A DNA stretch of 64,000 nt from Dethiobacter sp. (GCA_020725665.1 DYEO01000037.1:1-64000), one strand, 5' to 3'. Numbered from the stretch's first letter, positions 9,604 to 19,311 are shown. Notes: generated from the sequence alone by a model not told the origin. Program-made: numbers and translations.

Positions 9604-9632
9604 TTGACATGTATGAATTATCATGTTATTTT
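9604..9632 (+). promoter_or_regulatory. Sigma70-type promoter for the Nramp-like gene (long ~200 nt leader)
   Basis: TTGACA-17 bp-TATTTT; spacer and flanks resemble the promoter at 12268. Confidence 0.5.
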
Positions 9633-9832
9633 GAAATTAAGGCACTCTTAATAGAATGCAAATAATGGTTAAATAAATTATTAATGTTAAATTGCTTCTA
9701 GTATTAGGGACATACTTTTTTAATTAAGGGTGCTTTAAAAGAAGAGGGAGGATGGTGAGCAATAAAAAAGATATTGGCCAATATTATGTTATCGTCGTAA
9801 TTTGTTTGAGGGATTTGAAAGGAGGGTAATAG

Positions 9833-11116
9833 ATGAGTGAACCCGTGGTGCAGACTGGACGAAAAATTCCTCCAAAGACGTGGTTGGGTTTTCTGGCCGC
9901 ACTCGGTCCAGGATTATTCATTGCCGCTTTTCACCTCGGTCCCGGTGATGTTGCCACACATGCCGTGATCGGGTCATTGCATGGTCTAGAAATTGTATGG
10001 GCACTGGTCGTTGGTGTAGTTTTACTGGGATTCTTAACCGAGATGGTGGGTCGTTATGTGGCGGTTACCGGAAATTCCATTTTTGATGGTTTTCGCTCTA
10101 TCGGCAGTTGGGCTTCAACATTTATGTTTATTGGAATGTTGGGCATCTGGGCAACTTTTGGCAGTGCCACTTCCCTGGCAGCGGGGCTTGGATGGCAGGC
10201 TGTTTTCCCCTTTCCCGGCGTTGATTTTTTAATCGGTGTGCGTATTTGGGGTACAATTATGCTTTTTGTCTGCTTTTTGCTGGTTTTCTTCAATAAATAT
10301 CTCATGTTGGAAAACATTATCAAAGTGCTTGTTGTATTTATGACTCTTTCGTTTCTTATTACCGCCGTTATTGTCGGGTTCGACTGGAGGTCAATATTCA
10401 GCGGCTTGACGCCTCCCTTTATGCCCCAGGGAGCGGCCTGGTTGGTCGTAGCACAAATAGCCGTAGTAGTGGGCGGGGTTACCTCCATAATGTACGGTTA
10501 TGCCTCCTATGCCAAGGGATGGACTCACTCAGGCTGGATCAAGCCGATACGTTTTGATATTACATTCTCTTATATTCTGCTATTCATCATTGACCTGTGT
10601 ATCATGATGGCGGCTTTTAAAGTGCTTATGCCGGCGGGAGTTGAACCGCGCACGGGTATTGATCTTGCCTTTATGCTGGAGCCTCTGTTTGGCAAATATG
10701 CTCTCTATATTTTTTCCCTGGGTTTGTGGGGAGCGGCAACTACTACGCTTTTTGGGGCATTCCTGGGCAGTTACGGATTTTTAGATTTTCTGAACCCCAA
10801 GGAGTACCACAAAGGTGAGGATGAATTCCGGAAGAGTGGATATTTCAAATCCTTACTGGTAATGGTTTTGGTTCTCTGCGGCATGTTTCTTTGGGTGTAT
10901 CTCGGACCTCCTATCTGGATGATGATGATCCTGTACATTACGGGCGCTGTATGGATGCCGGTAATGGCGATTGTGCTCGTGATTTTGACAAACAGCCGCA
11001 AAGTGATGGGGGATTACGCTAATGCCCCCTGGATGAGGTATGTAGTTTGCCCCATACTTATTGCCCTCTCTTTTATCTCTGCGTATACAGGAATTAAAGA
11101 AGTATTCTTCAGCTAG
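9833..11116 (+). CDS. Nramp-family transporter, non-canonical (no DPGN motif in TM1)
   Basis: LGPGLFIAAFHLGPGDVATHAVIGSLHGLEIVWALVVG; ~11 TM, 427 aa. Confidence 0.8.
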   Translation: MSEPVVQTGRKIPPKTWLGFLAALGPGLFIAAFHLGPGDVATHAVIGSLHGLEIVWALVVGVVLLGFLTEMVGRYVAVTGNSIFDGFRSIGSWASTFMFIGMLGIWATFGSATSLAAGLGWQAVFPFPGVDFLIGVRIWGTIMLFVCFLLVFFNKYLMLENIIKVLVVFMTLSFLITAVIVGFDWRSIFSGLTPPFMPQGAAWLVVAQIAVVVGGVTSIMYGYASYAKGWTHSGWIKPIRFDITFSYILLFIIDLCIMMAAFKVLMPAGVEPRTGIDLAFMLEPLFGKYALYIFSLGLWGAATTTLFGAFLGSYGFLDFLNPKEYHKGEDEFRKSGYFKSLLVMVLVLCGMFLWVYLGPPIWMMMILYITGAVWMPVMAIVLVILTNSRKVMGDYANAPWMRYVVCPILIALSFISAYTGIKEVFFS

Positions 11117-11255
11117 ACAACGGCTTATGAAGAGCAATGATGCAGGGTGTTCCCGGTTTTCCATAACGATAGTGCCGGGGCACCCGGGCGTTGCTTGATC
11201 TGTAAACCGGATAATGCACGCACAAGGCAGGTTGCAAAGGGAGCGGGTCCGTCAA

Positions 11256-12227
11256 ATGAATGCACTAATGGACGTTTTAATGTTTGTTATCAGTGTATGC
11301 ATTATTTTAAAAGGGGCTGACTGGTTTATTGATGCAGCTGTATGGATGGCGCGCAAAACGGGTATACCAAAGATCCTCATCGGTGCAACACTTGTAAGCC
11401 TGGCCACGACTTTACCTGAGCTTGCCGTATCGGCAAGCGCTTCTTTGCGGGGTCATCCGCAGGTTGCGCTGGGTAATGTGTTGGGTTCCTGTATAGCCAA
11501 CGTGGGTTTGATTGCTGCCTTGGTTTTAATCATACGGCCGATCAATGTGCTGCGCCAAATTCTTTTGGATAAAGGAATATTTCTATTTATTGTCAGTGGA
11601 TTGGCTTTGCTAATCAGTTCTTATAAGGGAATGCTTGGAGACTTTGAGGGTTTGCTTCTGCTAGTGTCTTTTTTTACCTATATCCTTTACCTGGTAAGTA
11701 AAACCTTTGGCAAAAATTCGCGGACCGGAAATTTATTGTTTGAAGAAAAAGAAAATCACGGGAACGGTGAGACCTGGATAAATATTGCTATGTTTACCGG
11801 CGGGGCTTTACTGGTTGCAGGGGGAAGCCGCCTGCTGGTTGATTCAGGAGTAAGAATAGCTTATTTATTGGGAATTCCGGAATTGGTAATTGCCGTCCTG
11901 TTAATAGCTGTTGGCACGTCGCTTCCGGAGCTGTGCACTGCTGTGGTAGCCTACTTAAAAAAGCATCAGGATTTATCCCTCGGCAACCTCCTTGGAGCCA
12001 ATATTATCAATCTATCCCTGGTTTTACCGGTTTCTGCGATTATTAACCCCATTGTCCTGACGCAAGGCAACATTTCTTACCATTTCCCCGCTGTTTTTCT
12101 TGTTAATGCGCTGATTTTTCTGATCATAGCTTTTTGCCGCAACCGCCTGACACGTTATCATGGGTTCCTTTTGCTAACCAGTTATATTATGTATATTACT
12201 GGCATGATTATCTTTTTCCGGGAATGA
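11256..12227 (+). CDS. Sodium/calcium exchanger (CaCA, YrbG-like)
   Basis: Two alpha repeats: LIGATLVSLATTLPELAVSASASLRGHPQVALGNVLGSCIANVGL and AVLLIAVGTSLPELCTAVVAYLKKHQDLSLGNLLGANIINL. Confidence 0.87.
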   Translation: MNALMDVLMFVISVCIILKGADWFIDAAVWMARKTGIPKILIGATLVSLATTLPELAVSASASLRGHPQVALGNVLGSCIANVGLIAALVLIIRPINVLRQILLDKGIFLFIVSGLALLISSYKGMLGDFEGLLLLVSFFTYILYLVSKTFGKNSRTGNLLFEEKENHGNGETWINIAMFTGGALLVAGGSRLLVDSGVRIAYLLGIPELVIAVLLIAVGTSLPELCTAVVAYLKKHQDLSLGNLLGANIINLSLVLPVSAIINPIVLTQGNISYHFPAVFLVNALIFLIIAFCRNRLTRYHGFLLLTSYIMYITGMIIFFRE

Positions 12228-12267
12228 TTTTTTTGAATCATAAATATACTGATTTTTCCGGGACATA

Positions 12268-12296
12268 TTGACATTTTGAAATAATCATGTTACTTT
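12268..12296 (+). promoter_or_regulatory. Sigma70-type promoter for UbiD operon
   Basis: TTGACA-17 bp-TACTTT; shares ATCATGTTAyTTT with the 9604 promoter. Confidence 0.5.
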
Positions 12297-12427
12297 CTAA
12301 TTTAGTAGAGCTAAATTTTTGTTATATATTATATAGTAAATTGAGTGGCGCTTAATTAGCAGGGCCAGGGGGTGGAAGCATAAAATTAGCTGCCGCATAA
12401 AAATAAAAACTTAGGGAGGTTTCGGCC

Positions 12428-13813
12428 ATGAGTAAGGACCTGAGAAGCTTTATACAGCAGATGGAACAAACAATGCCTCAAGATTTTTTAAAAATAAAAA
12501 AAGAAGTGAATCCACGTTTCGAACTCTGCGCTGTGCTGCGCAAATTTCAGGAGAGCAACCAGTTTCCGGCCGTTTTTTACGAGAACGTAAAAGGAACAAA
12601 AATGCCTGTTATCGCCAATACGCTGGCTGCGCGGGAGCGGTTGGCCCTGGCCCTGGAGACTACTTCCCACGCTTTAACTAAAGAATATGCCGGAAGGCAG
12701 CACGATCTAAAACCGGTGATGCGAGTGGATCATGGCCCGGTAAAAGAGATAGTTTTATCAGGGGGAGCAGTCGACGTTACCTCACTCCCCCAGGTTGTGC
12801 ATTGTGAAAAGGATGGCGGCCCCTATATTTCCTCTGGCATAATGATCCTCAAAGATCCGGACTCCGGAGTTTACAATATGGGAATTTACCGCATCCAAAT
12901 CAAGAGTAAAAACAAGCTGGGTATCTACTTTGGTGCTTACTCGCATGCGGCACATATTTTTCGCAAGTTTGAAGAACGGGGCGAAGTAATGGAACTGGCC
13001 ATTGCCATCGGGCACCATCCGGCTGTTTACTTGGGGGCTCAGTACCGCGGTCCCTTTGAAATTAGTGAACTCGAGGTAACCGGCGGGCTGCTCGGCGAAC
13101 CGCTGCGCATGGTTAAGGGGGAAACAGTTGATCTGGATGTGCCGGCTGATGCGGAAATTGTGATTGAAGGGCGCATTCCGCCCGGTGTCAGGGAGATGGA
13201 GGGGCCTTTCGGTGAGTATACCTGGTATATGGGTGATGCGCTTGAAAATCCAATCATAGAAGTCACTGCTGTTACCCATCGCCGCGATGCCATTTATTAT
13301 GATATCTTCAGTGCTCACCCGGAACATAACCTTACCGGTCTGCTGGGACGGGAGGCGATTCTCTGGGAAAGGCTGAAGGCCAGTATCCCTACGGTAAAGC
13401 AGGTAGTGTTGCCCTTTTCCGGAACCTGCCGTCACACCGTCTATGTTTCGATCAAGAAAGAATATGACGGCTTGGGGAAAAACGCGGCACTTGCCGCACT
13501 CGCCGGCGACCCCTTCATGAAGATGGCTGTGGTTGTAGATGACGACATAGATGTTTTAAACGAGTCGGAGGTTTTGTGGGCCATTTGCACAAGAGTGCAA
13601 GCGGATCGTGATGTTTTTATTATTCCCGATGCCTATGTGTGTGAGCTTGACCCCTCTGCCTACGATATAAAGGGCAAGGAAATTCGCGGTTACCTCAACT
13701 GCAAATGGGCAATTGACGCGACAAAGCCGGTTGAAATCCCCTTCCAGGAAAGGGCGGAAGTTCCGGAAGATATGTGGAAAAATCTCGATTTAAAATACTA
13801 CCTGGAAAGCTAA
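12428..13813 (+). CDS. UbiD-family decarboxylase
   Basis: LRSFIQQMEQTMPQDFLKIKKEVNPRFELCAVLRKFQ...EMEGPFGEYTWYMG; strong UbiD signature. Confidence 0.92.
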   Translation: MSKDLRSFIQQMEQTMPQDFLKIKKEVNPRFELCAVLRKFQESNQFPAVFYENVKGTKMPVIANTLAARERLALALETTSHALTKEYAGRQHDLKPVMRVDHGPVKEIVLSGGAVDVTSLPQVVHCEKDGGPYISSGIMILKDPDSGVYNMGIYRIQIKSKNKLGIYFGAYSHAAHIFRKFEERGEVMELAIAIGHHPAVYLGAQYRGPFEISELEVTGGLLGEPLRMVKGETVDLDVPADAEIVIEGRIPPGVREMEGPFGEYTWYMGDALENPIIEVTAVTHRRDAIYYDIFSAHPEHNLTGLLGREAILWERLKASIPTVKQVVLPFSGTCRHTVYVSIKKEYDGLGKNAALAALAGDPFMKMAVVVDDDIDVLNESEVLWAICTRVQADRDVFIIPDAYVCELDPSAYDIKGKEIRGYLNCKWAIDATKPVEIPFQERAEVPEDMWKNLDLKYYLES

Positions 13814-13831
13814 AAGAGGGGAGGAGAGACA

Positions 13832-15160
13832 GTGCAAGAGGATTTAAGGAGCTTTCTTGCCAAAGCGGAACGGTCCGGGAAACTGCAACGGATCAGACGC
13901 GAGGTGGATCCCAAATTTGAGTTGGCCGCCGTGTTAAAGAAAATCCAAACAACCTCAGGGAAAGTGGCATTGTTTGAAAAGGTAAAGGGTTATGAGATGC
14001 CCGTGGTAAGTAACGTTTTCGGTTCCCGGGAAATCCTGGCACTGATCTTTGATACGGTGCCGGAAGATGTAGTCAGGGAATTTGTTTCCCGACGGGAGCG
14101 GCAGATCAAACCGGTTCTGGTACGGGATTCTCCGGTTAAAGAAGTGATTAAAACGGGGGAGGAAGCAAGCATCCAGGCTCTCCCCCTGGTTACCCACTGC
14201 GAAAAGGATAACGGGCCTTTTGTAACCGCAGGCATTATTATCACCAGGGATCCACAGACAGGCATACGTAATGTTTCCATCAACCGCATGATGTACAAAA
14301 ACGAAAATACGCTGGGCTGCCGCATGATGCCGCCGCAGCACCTGGGGATCATTCAGGTCAAGGCGGAGGAAATGGGCAAGCCTCTGGAAGTTGCTGTGGC
14401 CATTGGCAATCACCCTATTGAATTACTGGTGGCCTCTACCACTCTGCCTTTTGGTTATGACGAATTTGATTTGGCCGGCGCCTTGCGGGGCGAGCCCCTG
14501 GAACTGGTTAAATGTGAAACGATTGATCTGGAAGTGCCGGCCGGCTCGGAAATTGTGCTGGAAGGTGAAATTTTGCCCAATGTCCGGGAAGCGGAAGGTC
14601 CTTTTGGCGACTTCATGCAGTGCTATATTCCCGTTATGGAAAATCACGTGTTTAAGTTAAAGGCAATTTCGCGTCGCAAAGATGCCATTTATCAGACTAT
14701 ACAGGCCAGTTCCCTCGAAGACATGCATCTGCTTGGTCTCTCACGGGAGGCGGATGTCTACAAAGCGGTAATAAACACCGGGGCTAAGATAAAGGCGGTA
14801 AGCCTTATCCCCACGATTCTCAGTTGTGCCATTTCCATAGAAAAGCAGTTTACCGGAGAGCCCAAAAACGTGGCTGCGGCTGCTTTTGGCTGTTACTCCT
14901 GGTTAAAGTACTGTGTTGTGGTCGATCATGATGTAAATGTTTTTGATATCAACGATGTATGGTGGGCGATGGCTTCGCGGAGTGATATTAACAAGGGTCT
15001 TTTTGTCATGGAACATGCCCGGGGGTTCCCCCGTGATCCCTTTAATATTCACAGCGGCAAATTGGCTATTGACGCCACAGCCCCGCTGAACTGCTGGGGA
15101 GAGTTTGAACGTAAGCGTATTCCCGGTGAGGAAAGTATAAATCTGCAGGATTATCTTTAA
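13832..15160 (+). CDS. UbiD-family decarboxylase (second, divergent paralogue)
   Basis: GTG start after GGAGAG RBS; LRSFLAKAERSGKLQRIRREVDPKFELAAVLKKIQ...REAEGPFGDFMQCY. Confidence 0.92.
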   Translation: MQEDLRSFLAKAERSGKLQRIRREVDPKFELAAVLKKIQTTSGKVALFEKVKGYEMPVVSNVFGSREILALIFDTVPEDVVREFVSRRERQIKPVLVRDSPVKEVIKTGEEASIQALPLVTHCEKDNGPFVTAGIIITRDPQTGIRNVSINRMMYKNENTLGCRMMPPQHLGIIQVKAEEMGKPLEVAVAIGNHPIELLVASTTLPFGYDEFDLAGALRGEPLELVKCETIDLEVPAGSEIVLEGEILPNVREAEGPFGDFMQCYIPVMENHVFKLKAISRRKDAIYQTIQASSLEDMHLLGLSREADVYKAVINTGAKIKAVSLIPTILSCAISIEKQFTGEPKNVAAAAFGCYSWLKYCVVVDHDVNVFDINDVWWAMASRSDINKGLFVMEHARGFPRDPFNIHSGKLAIDATAPLNCWGEFERKRIPGEESINLQDYL

Positions 15161-15195
15161 AACAACGTCCTGATGAAAAGTGGGAGGTTATTTAG

Positions 15196-16296
15196 ATGTT
15201 AAGCGAGGATGAATTAAAAAACATTGGTGAGATTATTGACCGGTTGATGACCGTGCCTGTCTATACCGGTTCTTCCCTGACGCGCCGGCCTGTATTGTTG
15301 GAGTTGTACGAAGCGGCCAGGAAAAAATTTGGAGCGCCCTTGACGTATCTGGCAGCAGATCTGATTAGTAAGAGCCTTCAGCCGGGGGATACGGTTTTGC
15401 TCACCACGGGTTTCATCGTGCCTCCGTGGATGAGGGCGGAGAATGACGGCCCTGTTGGTGCGGTTAACCTGGCCCGTGCTTTAAACCTGGCTTTCGATAT
15501 TACCCCGGTGATTGTTGCGGAAAAAGCCGTAACTTCTATGATGGCCCCGCTTTGCGGTGCTGCCGGTTTGGCCGTAACGGATTATGAGAAAGCAAAAGCA
15601 TATTACCGCCGTGTTGCCCTGGAGCAATTTACAACAGACTCCGCCAGGGCAAAAGCCGAGGCGGAAGAGTTACTGGAACGTACCAAACCATCATTGCTGG
15701 TAGCCATTGAAAAAGCATCGGCCAACGAAAAGGGCGTATACCATAGCGGCGTGGGATATGATATCAGCCCCATGGCGGCCAAGGTGGATGTTCTCTTCAA
15801 CATGGCCAGGGAGAGAGGCATTCCGACAATTGGCATCGGCGATGGTGGTAACGAGTTGGGCATGGGCTGTATAAAAGAGACGGTTAAGCAGGTGGTCCAC
15901 ACCGGTGGAAAATGCGGGTGTCCCTGTGGTGCCGGTACTCACTCGGGTACGGAGACGGATCTGCTGCTGGTGGTCATGGTTTCAAATTGGGGTGCCACGG
16001 CAATCGCCGCCAATTTAGCGGCCAGGCTGGGAAAACCGGAGATCCTGCACAAGCGCAGCATGGAGGAGAAACTCCTGGAAGTGGGTGCGACGGCCGGCTT
16101 TATTGACCCGGCAGCAGGCCTCAGCCTCTCCAGCGGCGATGCTATCGATAAGGATGTGCATCTTGCCATGGTGGACATCCTCAACTTTATTGTAAATTCC
16201 CGTTTAAAAGACAGCTTCTATATCGAGAAATACCGTTGGTATGTAAGCGAACGGCGGGAGCAGATCCAGAATCTGATCAGCCAGTGGACAGAGTAG
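15196..16296 (+). CDS. DUF4392 protein (D-glutamate-cyclase-like)
   Basis: GDTVLLTTGFIVPPWMRAENDGPVGAVNLARAL ... GIGDGGNELGMGCI; family recognised from sequence. Confidence 0.8.
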   Translation: MLSEDELKNIGEIIDRLMTVPVYTGSSLTRRPVLLELYEAARKKFGAPLTYLAADLISKSLQPGDTVLLTTGFIVPPWMRAENDGPVGAVNLARALNLAFDITPVIVAEKAVTSMMAPLCGAAGLAVTDYEKAKAYYRRVALEQFTTDSARAKAEAEELLERTKPSLLVAIEKASANEKGVYHSGVGYDISPMAAKVDVLFNMARERGIPTIGIGDGGNELGMGCIKETVKQVVHTGGKCGCPCGAGTHSGTETDLLLVVMVSNWGATAIAANLAARLGKPEILHKRSMEEKLLEVGATAGFIDPAAGLSLSSGDAIDKDVHLAMVDILNFIVNSRLKDSFYIEKYRWYVSERREQIQNLISQWTE

Positions 16297-16383
16297 GGTT
16301 TGATGTTTTTGGAGCAGGCTTACGTGGGGAGTAGGCTTACGTGGATAGCCTGGATAAATACAATACCGGAGGTGGATAGCTAA

Positions 16384-18117
16384 ATGAGTAATATCGTAAC
16401 TCAGATCGAAACGGATGTCCTTGTCGTCGGCAGTGAAGGAACAGGGGCGCGGGCCGCGATTGAAGCAGACAATTATGGGGCGCGCACCATTCTTGCCAGC
16501 AAGGGTATTTTTGGCGGCAGCGGAGTGACGCTGATGGCTCCCTATTCCTGTTGTGTGGCTTTCGGCCATGAGGACCCCCGGGATAACCCCAGGGAACATG
16601 AGAAGGATACGATCATGGGAGGGCAATTTCTGGGCAACCAAAGGCTTATTCGTGTATATACAGAAAATGCTCCGCAGCGTATGCTCGACCTGGAAAGCTA
16701 CGGGGCACGGTTTAATAAAAAGGAAGACGGTAAATTTGAACAGGTGCTCATGCCCGGGCACCGTTTCCCCCGGGCCATACATTATAAATTTGCCACGGGA
16801 AAGCAATTTCGCAAAGGCCTGATGAACGAGGTAGGCAGGCGTCCCAATATTAAGGTATATGAAGACTTCTTTGTCCTTGACCTGCTCGTGGAAAGTGGCA
16901 AAATTAGCGGTGCCCTGGCCCTGGATTTGCGCACCGGCGAACTTGTCCTGGTTAAAACCGGTGCCGTTATATTAGCTACCGGTGGAGCCATGGAAATGTT
17001 TTACCCCCGCAGTGATGCTTCCTGTGACCTGACGGGAGACAGCCATGCCATGGCATTACGGGCCGGGGCACAGTTACGGGATCTGGAATTCATGCAATTT
17101 TTCCCCACGGGGATGGTCCACCCACCGGCCCTGAATGGTGTGATCTGGATCGGTCAGCTACGTTACAAGTGCGGCGGCCTTCTTTATAACCGCTATGGCG
17201 AACGCTTTATGAAGAAATACGATCCTGTGAACATGGAACTTTCTACACGTGACCTTGTTTCACGGGCTATGGCAACCGAAATCATCGAAGGTCGCGGTAC
17301 CCCCCATGGCGGCGTCTGGCTCGATGTTTCCTATCTAGGAGACAACATTGTGGAAGCTTATGCTGCCGAAGTTTTCCCCAACTTCTCTTTCCGCGGCTAC
17401 AACCTCCTGGAGGCCGGAGTGGATATTCGCAAGGATGCCATAGAGGTAGCTCCGATGGCACATTTCTACATGGGCGGCATTACCATTAACGAGTTTTGTG
17501 AAACGGGGATCGAAGGCCTTTATGCGGCGGGAGAAGTAACTGCGGGTATTAACGGGGCAAACCGCATTGAAGGGAACGCCCTTTCGGAGATCCAGGTTTT
17601 CGGTGCCATTGCCGGGCAGGTGGCGGCCCAATATGCCGGACAACAGGCTAAAAGCGAACCGAACAGGGAACAGGTCGAGGAGAAGTGTGCAGCTCTCCTG
17701 GCACCCCTGGAGCGAAACGAAGGTGTCTCCTATTTTGGATTACGCCGCCAGGCGCAGGAGATTATGTGGACGCAGGTTGGTCTTGTGCGCGATGGTGAAA
17801 AACTGGAGAAAGCAGCTGCTGCACTTACCTCGTTGCGCGAGCAATCCTCCCGGATTTGTGTGCGTAATAAAACACGGGAATGCAATCGTGAGTGGATGGA
17901 GGCCCTGGAAACACAAAACATGTTGTTGCTGGCGGAAGCGATGGCCCGTTCAGCCCTTTATCGCAAGGAAACCAGGGGAGCCCATTATCGCCGTGATTAT
18001 CCCGAAAAAAATAATGACCAGTGGCTTGTCAATGTAGTGGCTACCCTGGAGGGGGAAAAGCTTAACATTAACCAAGCGCCTGTTGAGTTTACTTATCTGA
18101 AGCCGGAGGAGGTTTAA
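16384..18117 (+). CDS. FAD-dependent fumarate reductase/succinate dehydrogenase-type flavoprotein
   Basis: DVLVVGSEGTGARAAIEA; PRSDASCDLTGDSHAMALRAGA; GLYAAGEVTAGINGANRIEGNALSEI. Confidence 0.88.
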   Translation: MSNIVTQIETDVLVVGSEGTGARAAIEADNYGARTILASKGIFGGSGVTLMAPYSCCVAFGHEDPRDNPREHEKDTIMGGQFLGNQRLIRVYTENAPQRMLDLESYGARFNKKEDGKFEQVLMPGHRFPRAIHYKFATGKQFRKGLMNEVGRRPNIKVYEDFFVLDLLVESGKISGALALDLRTGELVLVKTGAVILATGGAMEMFYPRSDASCDLTGDSHAMALRAGAQLRDLEFMQFFPTGMVHPPALNGVIWIGQLRYKCGGLLYNRYGERFMKKYDPVNMELSTRDLVSRAMATEIIEGRGTPHGGVWLDVSYLGDNIVEAYAAEVFPNFSFRGYNLLEAGVDIRKDAIEVAPMAHFYMGGITINEFCETGIEGLYAAGEVTAGINGANRIEGNALSEIQVFGAIAGQVAAQYAGQQAKSEPNREQVEEKCAALLAPLERNEGVSYFGLRRQAQEIMWTQVGLVRDGEKLEKAAAALTSLREQSSRICVRNKTRECNREWMEALETQNMLLLAEAMARSALYRKETRGAHYRRDYPEKNNDQWLVNVVATLEGEKLNINQAPVEFTYLKPEEV

Positions 18118-18119
18118 TT

Positions 18120-18458
18120 ATGAGTGAGCAGGCATTAGCAAAAGTTAAGATTTACCGTTACAATCCCAAGGTTGACCGGGAACCGTACTATGATGAGTAC
18201 GACGGTATACCTTTCGAAGGCCGTACCGTTCTCGATGTCCTTAAATATGTATACGAAAAACACGACACGTCCCTTGCCTTTCGCTATTCCTGCCGGGGAG
18301 GACTTTGCAACGTATGCCTGTTGATGCTGAACGGTAAGAATGTCATGTCCTGTAAAAAACTTGCTGAAAAAGAAATGATTATTGAACCGGCGAAAAATAA
18401 AAAAGTGATCAAAGACCTCATGGTGGATCTCAGTGAAAAGGTAGAGGCAGGAGTTTAA
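18120..18458 (+). CDS. Short SdhB/FrdB-like 2Fe-2S protein (no C-terminal 4Fe-4S domain)
   Basis: AFRYSCRGGLCNVCLLMLNGKNVMSCKK; only 112 aa. Confidence 0.85.
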   Translation: MSEQALAKVKIYRYNPKVDREPYYDEYDGIPFEGRTVLDVLKYVYEKHDTSLAFRYSCRGGLCNVCLLMLNGKNVMSCKKLAEKEMIIEPAKNKKVIKDLMVDLSEKVEAGV

Positions 18459-18488
18459 AAATGCCTGAATAGGGAGGGATTGTTTTCC

Positions 18489-19202
18489 GTGTATGGTTGG
18501 AGAAAACGGATCGGTCTGATTATCCCCTCGCTCAATGTAACCATTGAGCCGGAATTCAATAGATTGCTTGCCCCCGGCCTTTCTGTCCATGTTACGCGTA
18601 CTCTCCTGGAGGAGGGAAGTCCGGAAAACCTGGGTAAGATGGCCGACGATTGTGTTGCCGCAGCAAAACTCCTGGCCACGGCGCATGTCGACATTATTGT
18701 CTATGCCTGTACCAGCGGCAGCCTGATTAAAGGGGTTGGCTGGGATCGGGAAATTATCCGTAACATCGAAGCGGAAACGGGAATTATCGCCACAACAACG
18801 TCCACGGCAGTCATCGAAGCATTCCAGGAATTGGGCGTTAAGAAAGTGGCGGTAGCAACGCCTTACATTGATGAGGTTAACCGCATTGAGAAAGAGTTTT
18901 TCGAAGGGCATGGGGTGGATGTAGTCAATATTGAGGGCCTGGGTTTTACCAAGGGGGAGCAGTTGCACGCCATCCCGATTGGTACTGCTTACAGCTTTGG
19001 GAAAAAAGTGGATCGGCCTGAAGCGGATTGTGTGTTTATCAGTTGCACCGATTTTCGAGCTATCGAGGAAATTGATTCCCTGGAGCAGGATCTCGGCAAA
19101 CCCGTAATGTGCAGTAATACAGCGACATTCTGGTCAACCCTGAAAGAAACAGGAGTACGCCACGTCTACCGGCAATATGGTGAAATTCTGCGCCGCTTGT
19201 AA
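18489..19202 (+). CDS. Maleate isomerase / arylmalonate decarboxylase / Asp-Glu racemase superfamily protein
   Basis: RIGLIIPSLNVTIEPEFNRL...DIIVYACTSGSLIKG...VAVATPYIDEVN...ADCVFISCTDFRAIE. GTG 18489 preferred over TTG 18480. Confidence 0.85.
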   Translation: MYGWRKRIGLIIPSLNVTIEPEFNRLLAPGLSVHVTRTLLEEGSPENLGKMADDCVAAAKLLATAHVDIIVYACTSGSLIKGVGWDREIIRNIEAETGIIATTTSTAVIEAFQELGVKKVAVATPYIDEVNRIEKEFFEGHGVDVVNIEGLGFTKGEQLHAIPIGTAYSFGKKVDRPEADCVFISCTDFRAIEEIDSLEQDLGKPVMCSNTATFWSTLKETGVRHVYRQYGEILRRL

Positions 19203-19311
19203 TTATCCTAAAAAAAAGAAGAAAGAGGGTGGAAATGCAGATTATCGGATCCGGTGGCCGGCATCAAAAGGGTGTTTTAGGGCAAAATCGTACAAAGGGG
19301 AGGGTCTGTTA

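Noticed and set aside
18135-18968. 277-aa minus-strand ORF across the 2Fe-2S and maleate-isomerase-like genes
   Set aside because: Spans two supported sense genes; shadow ORF.
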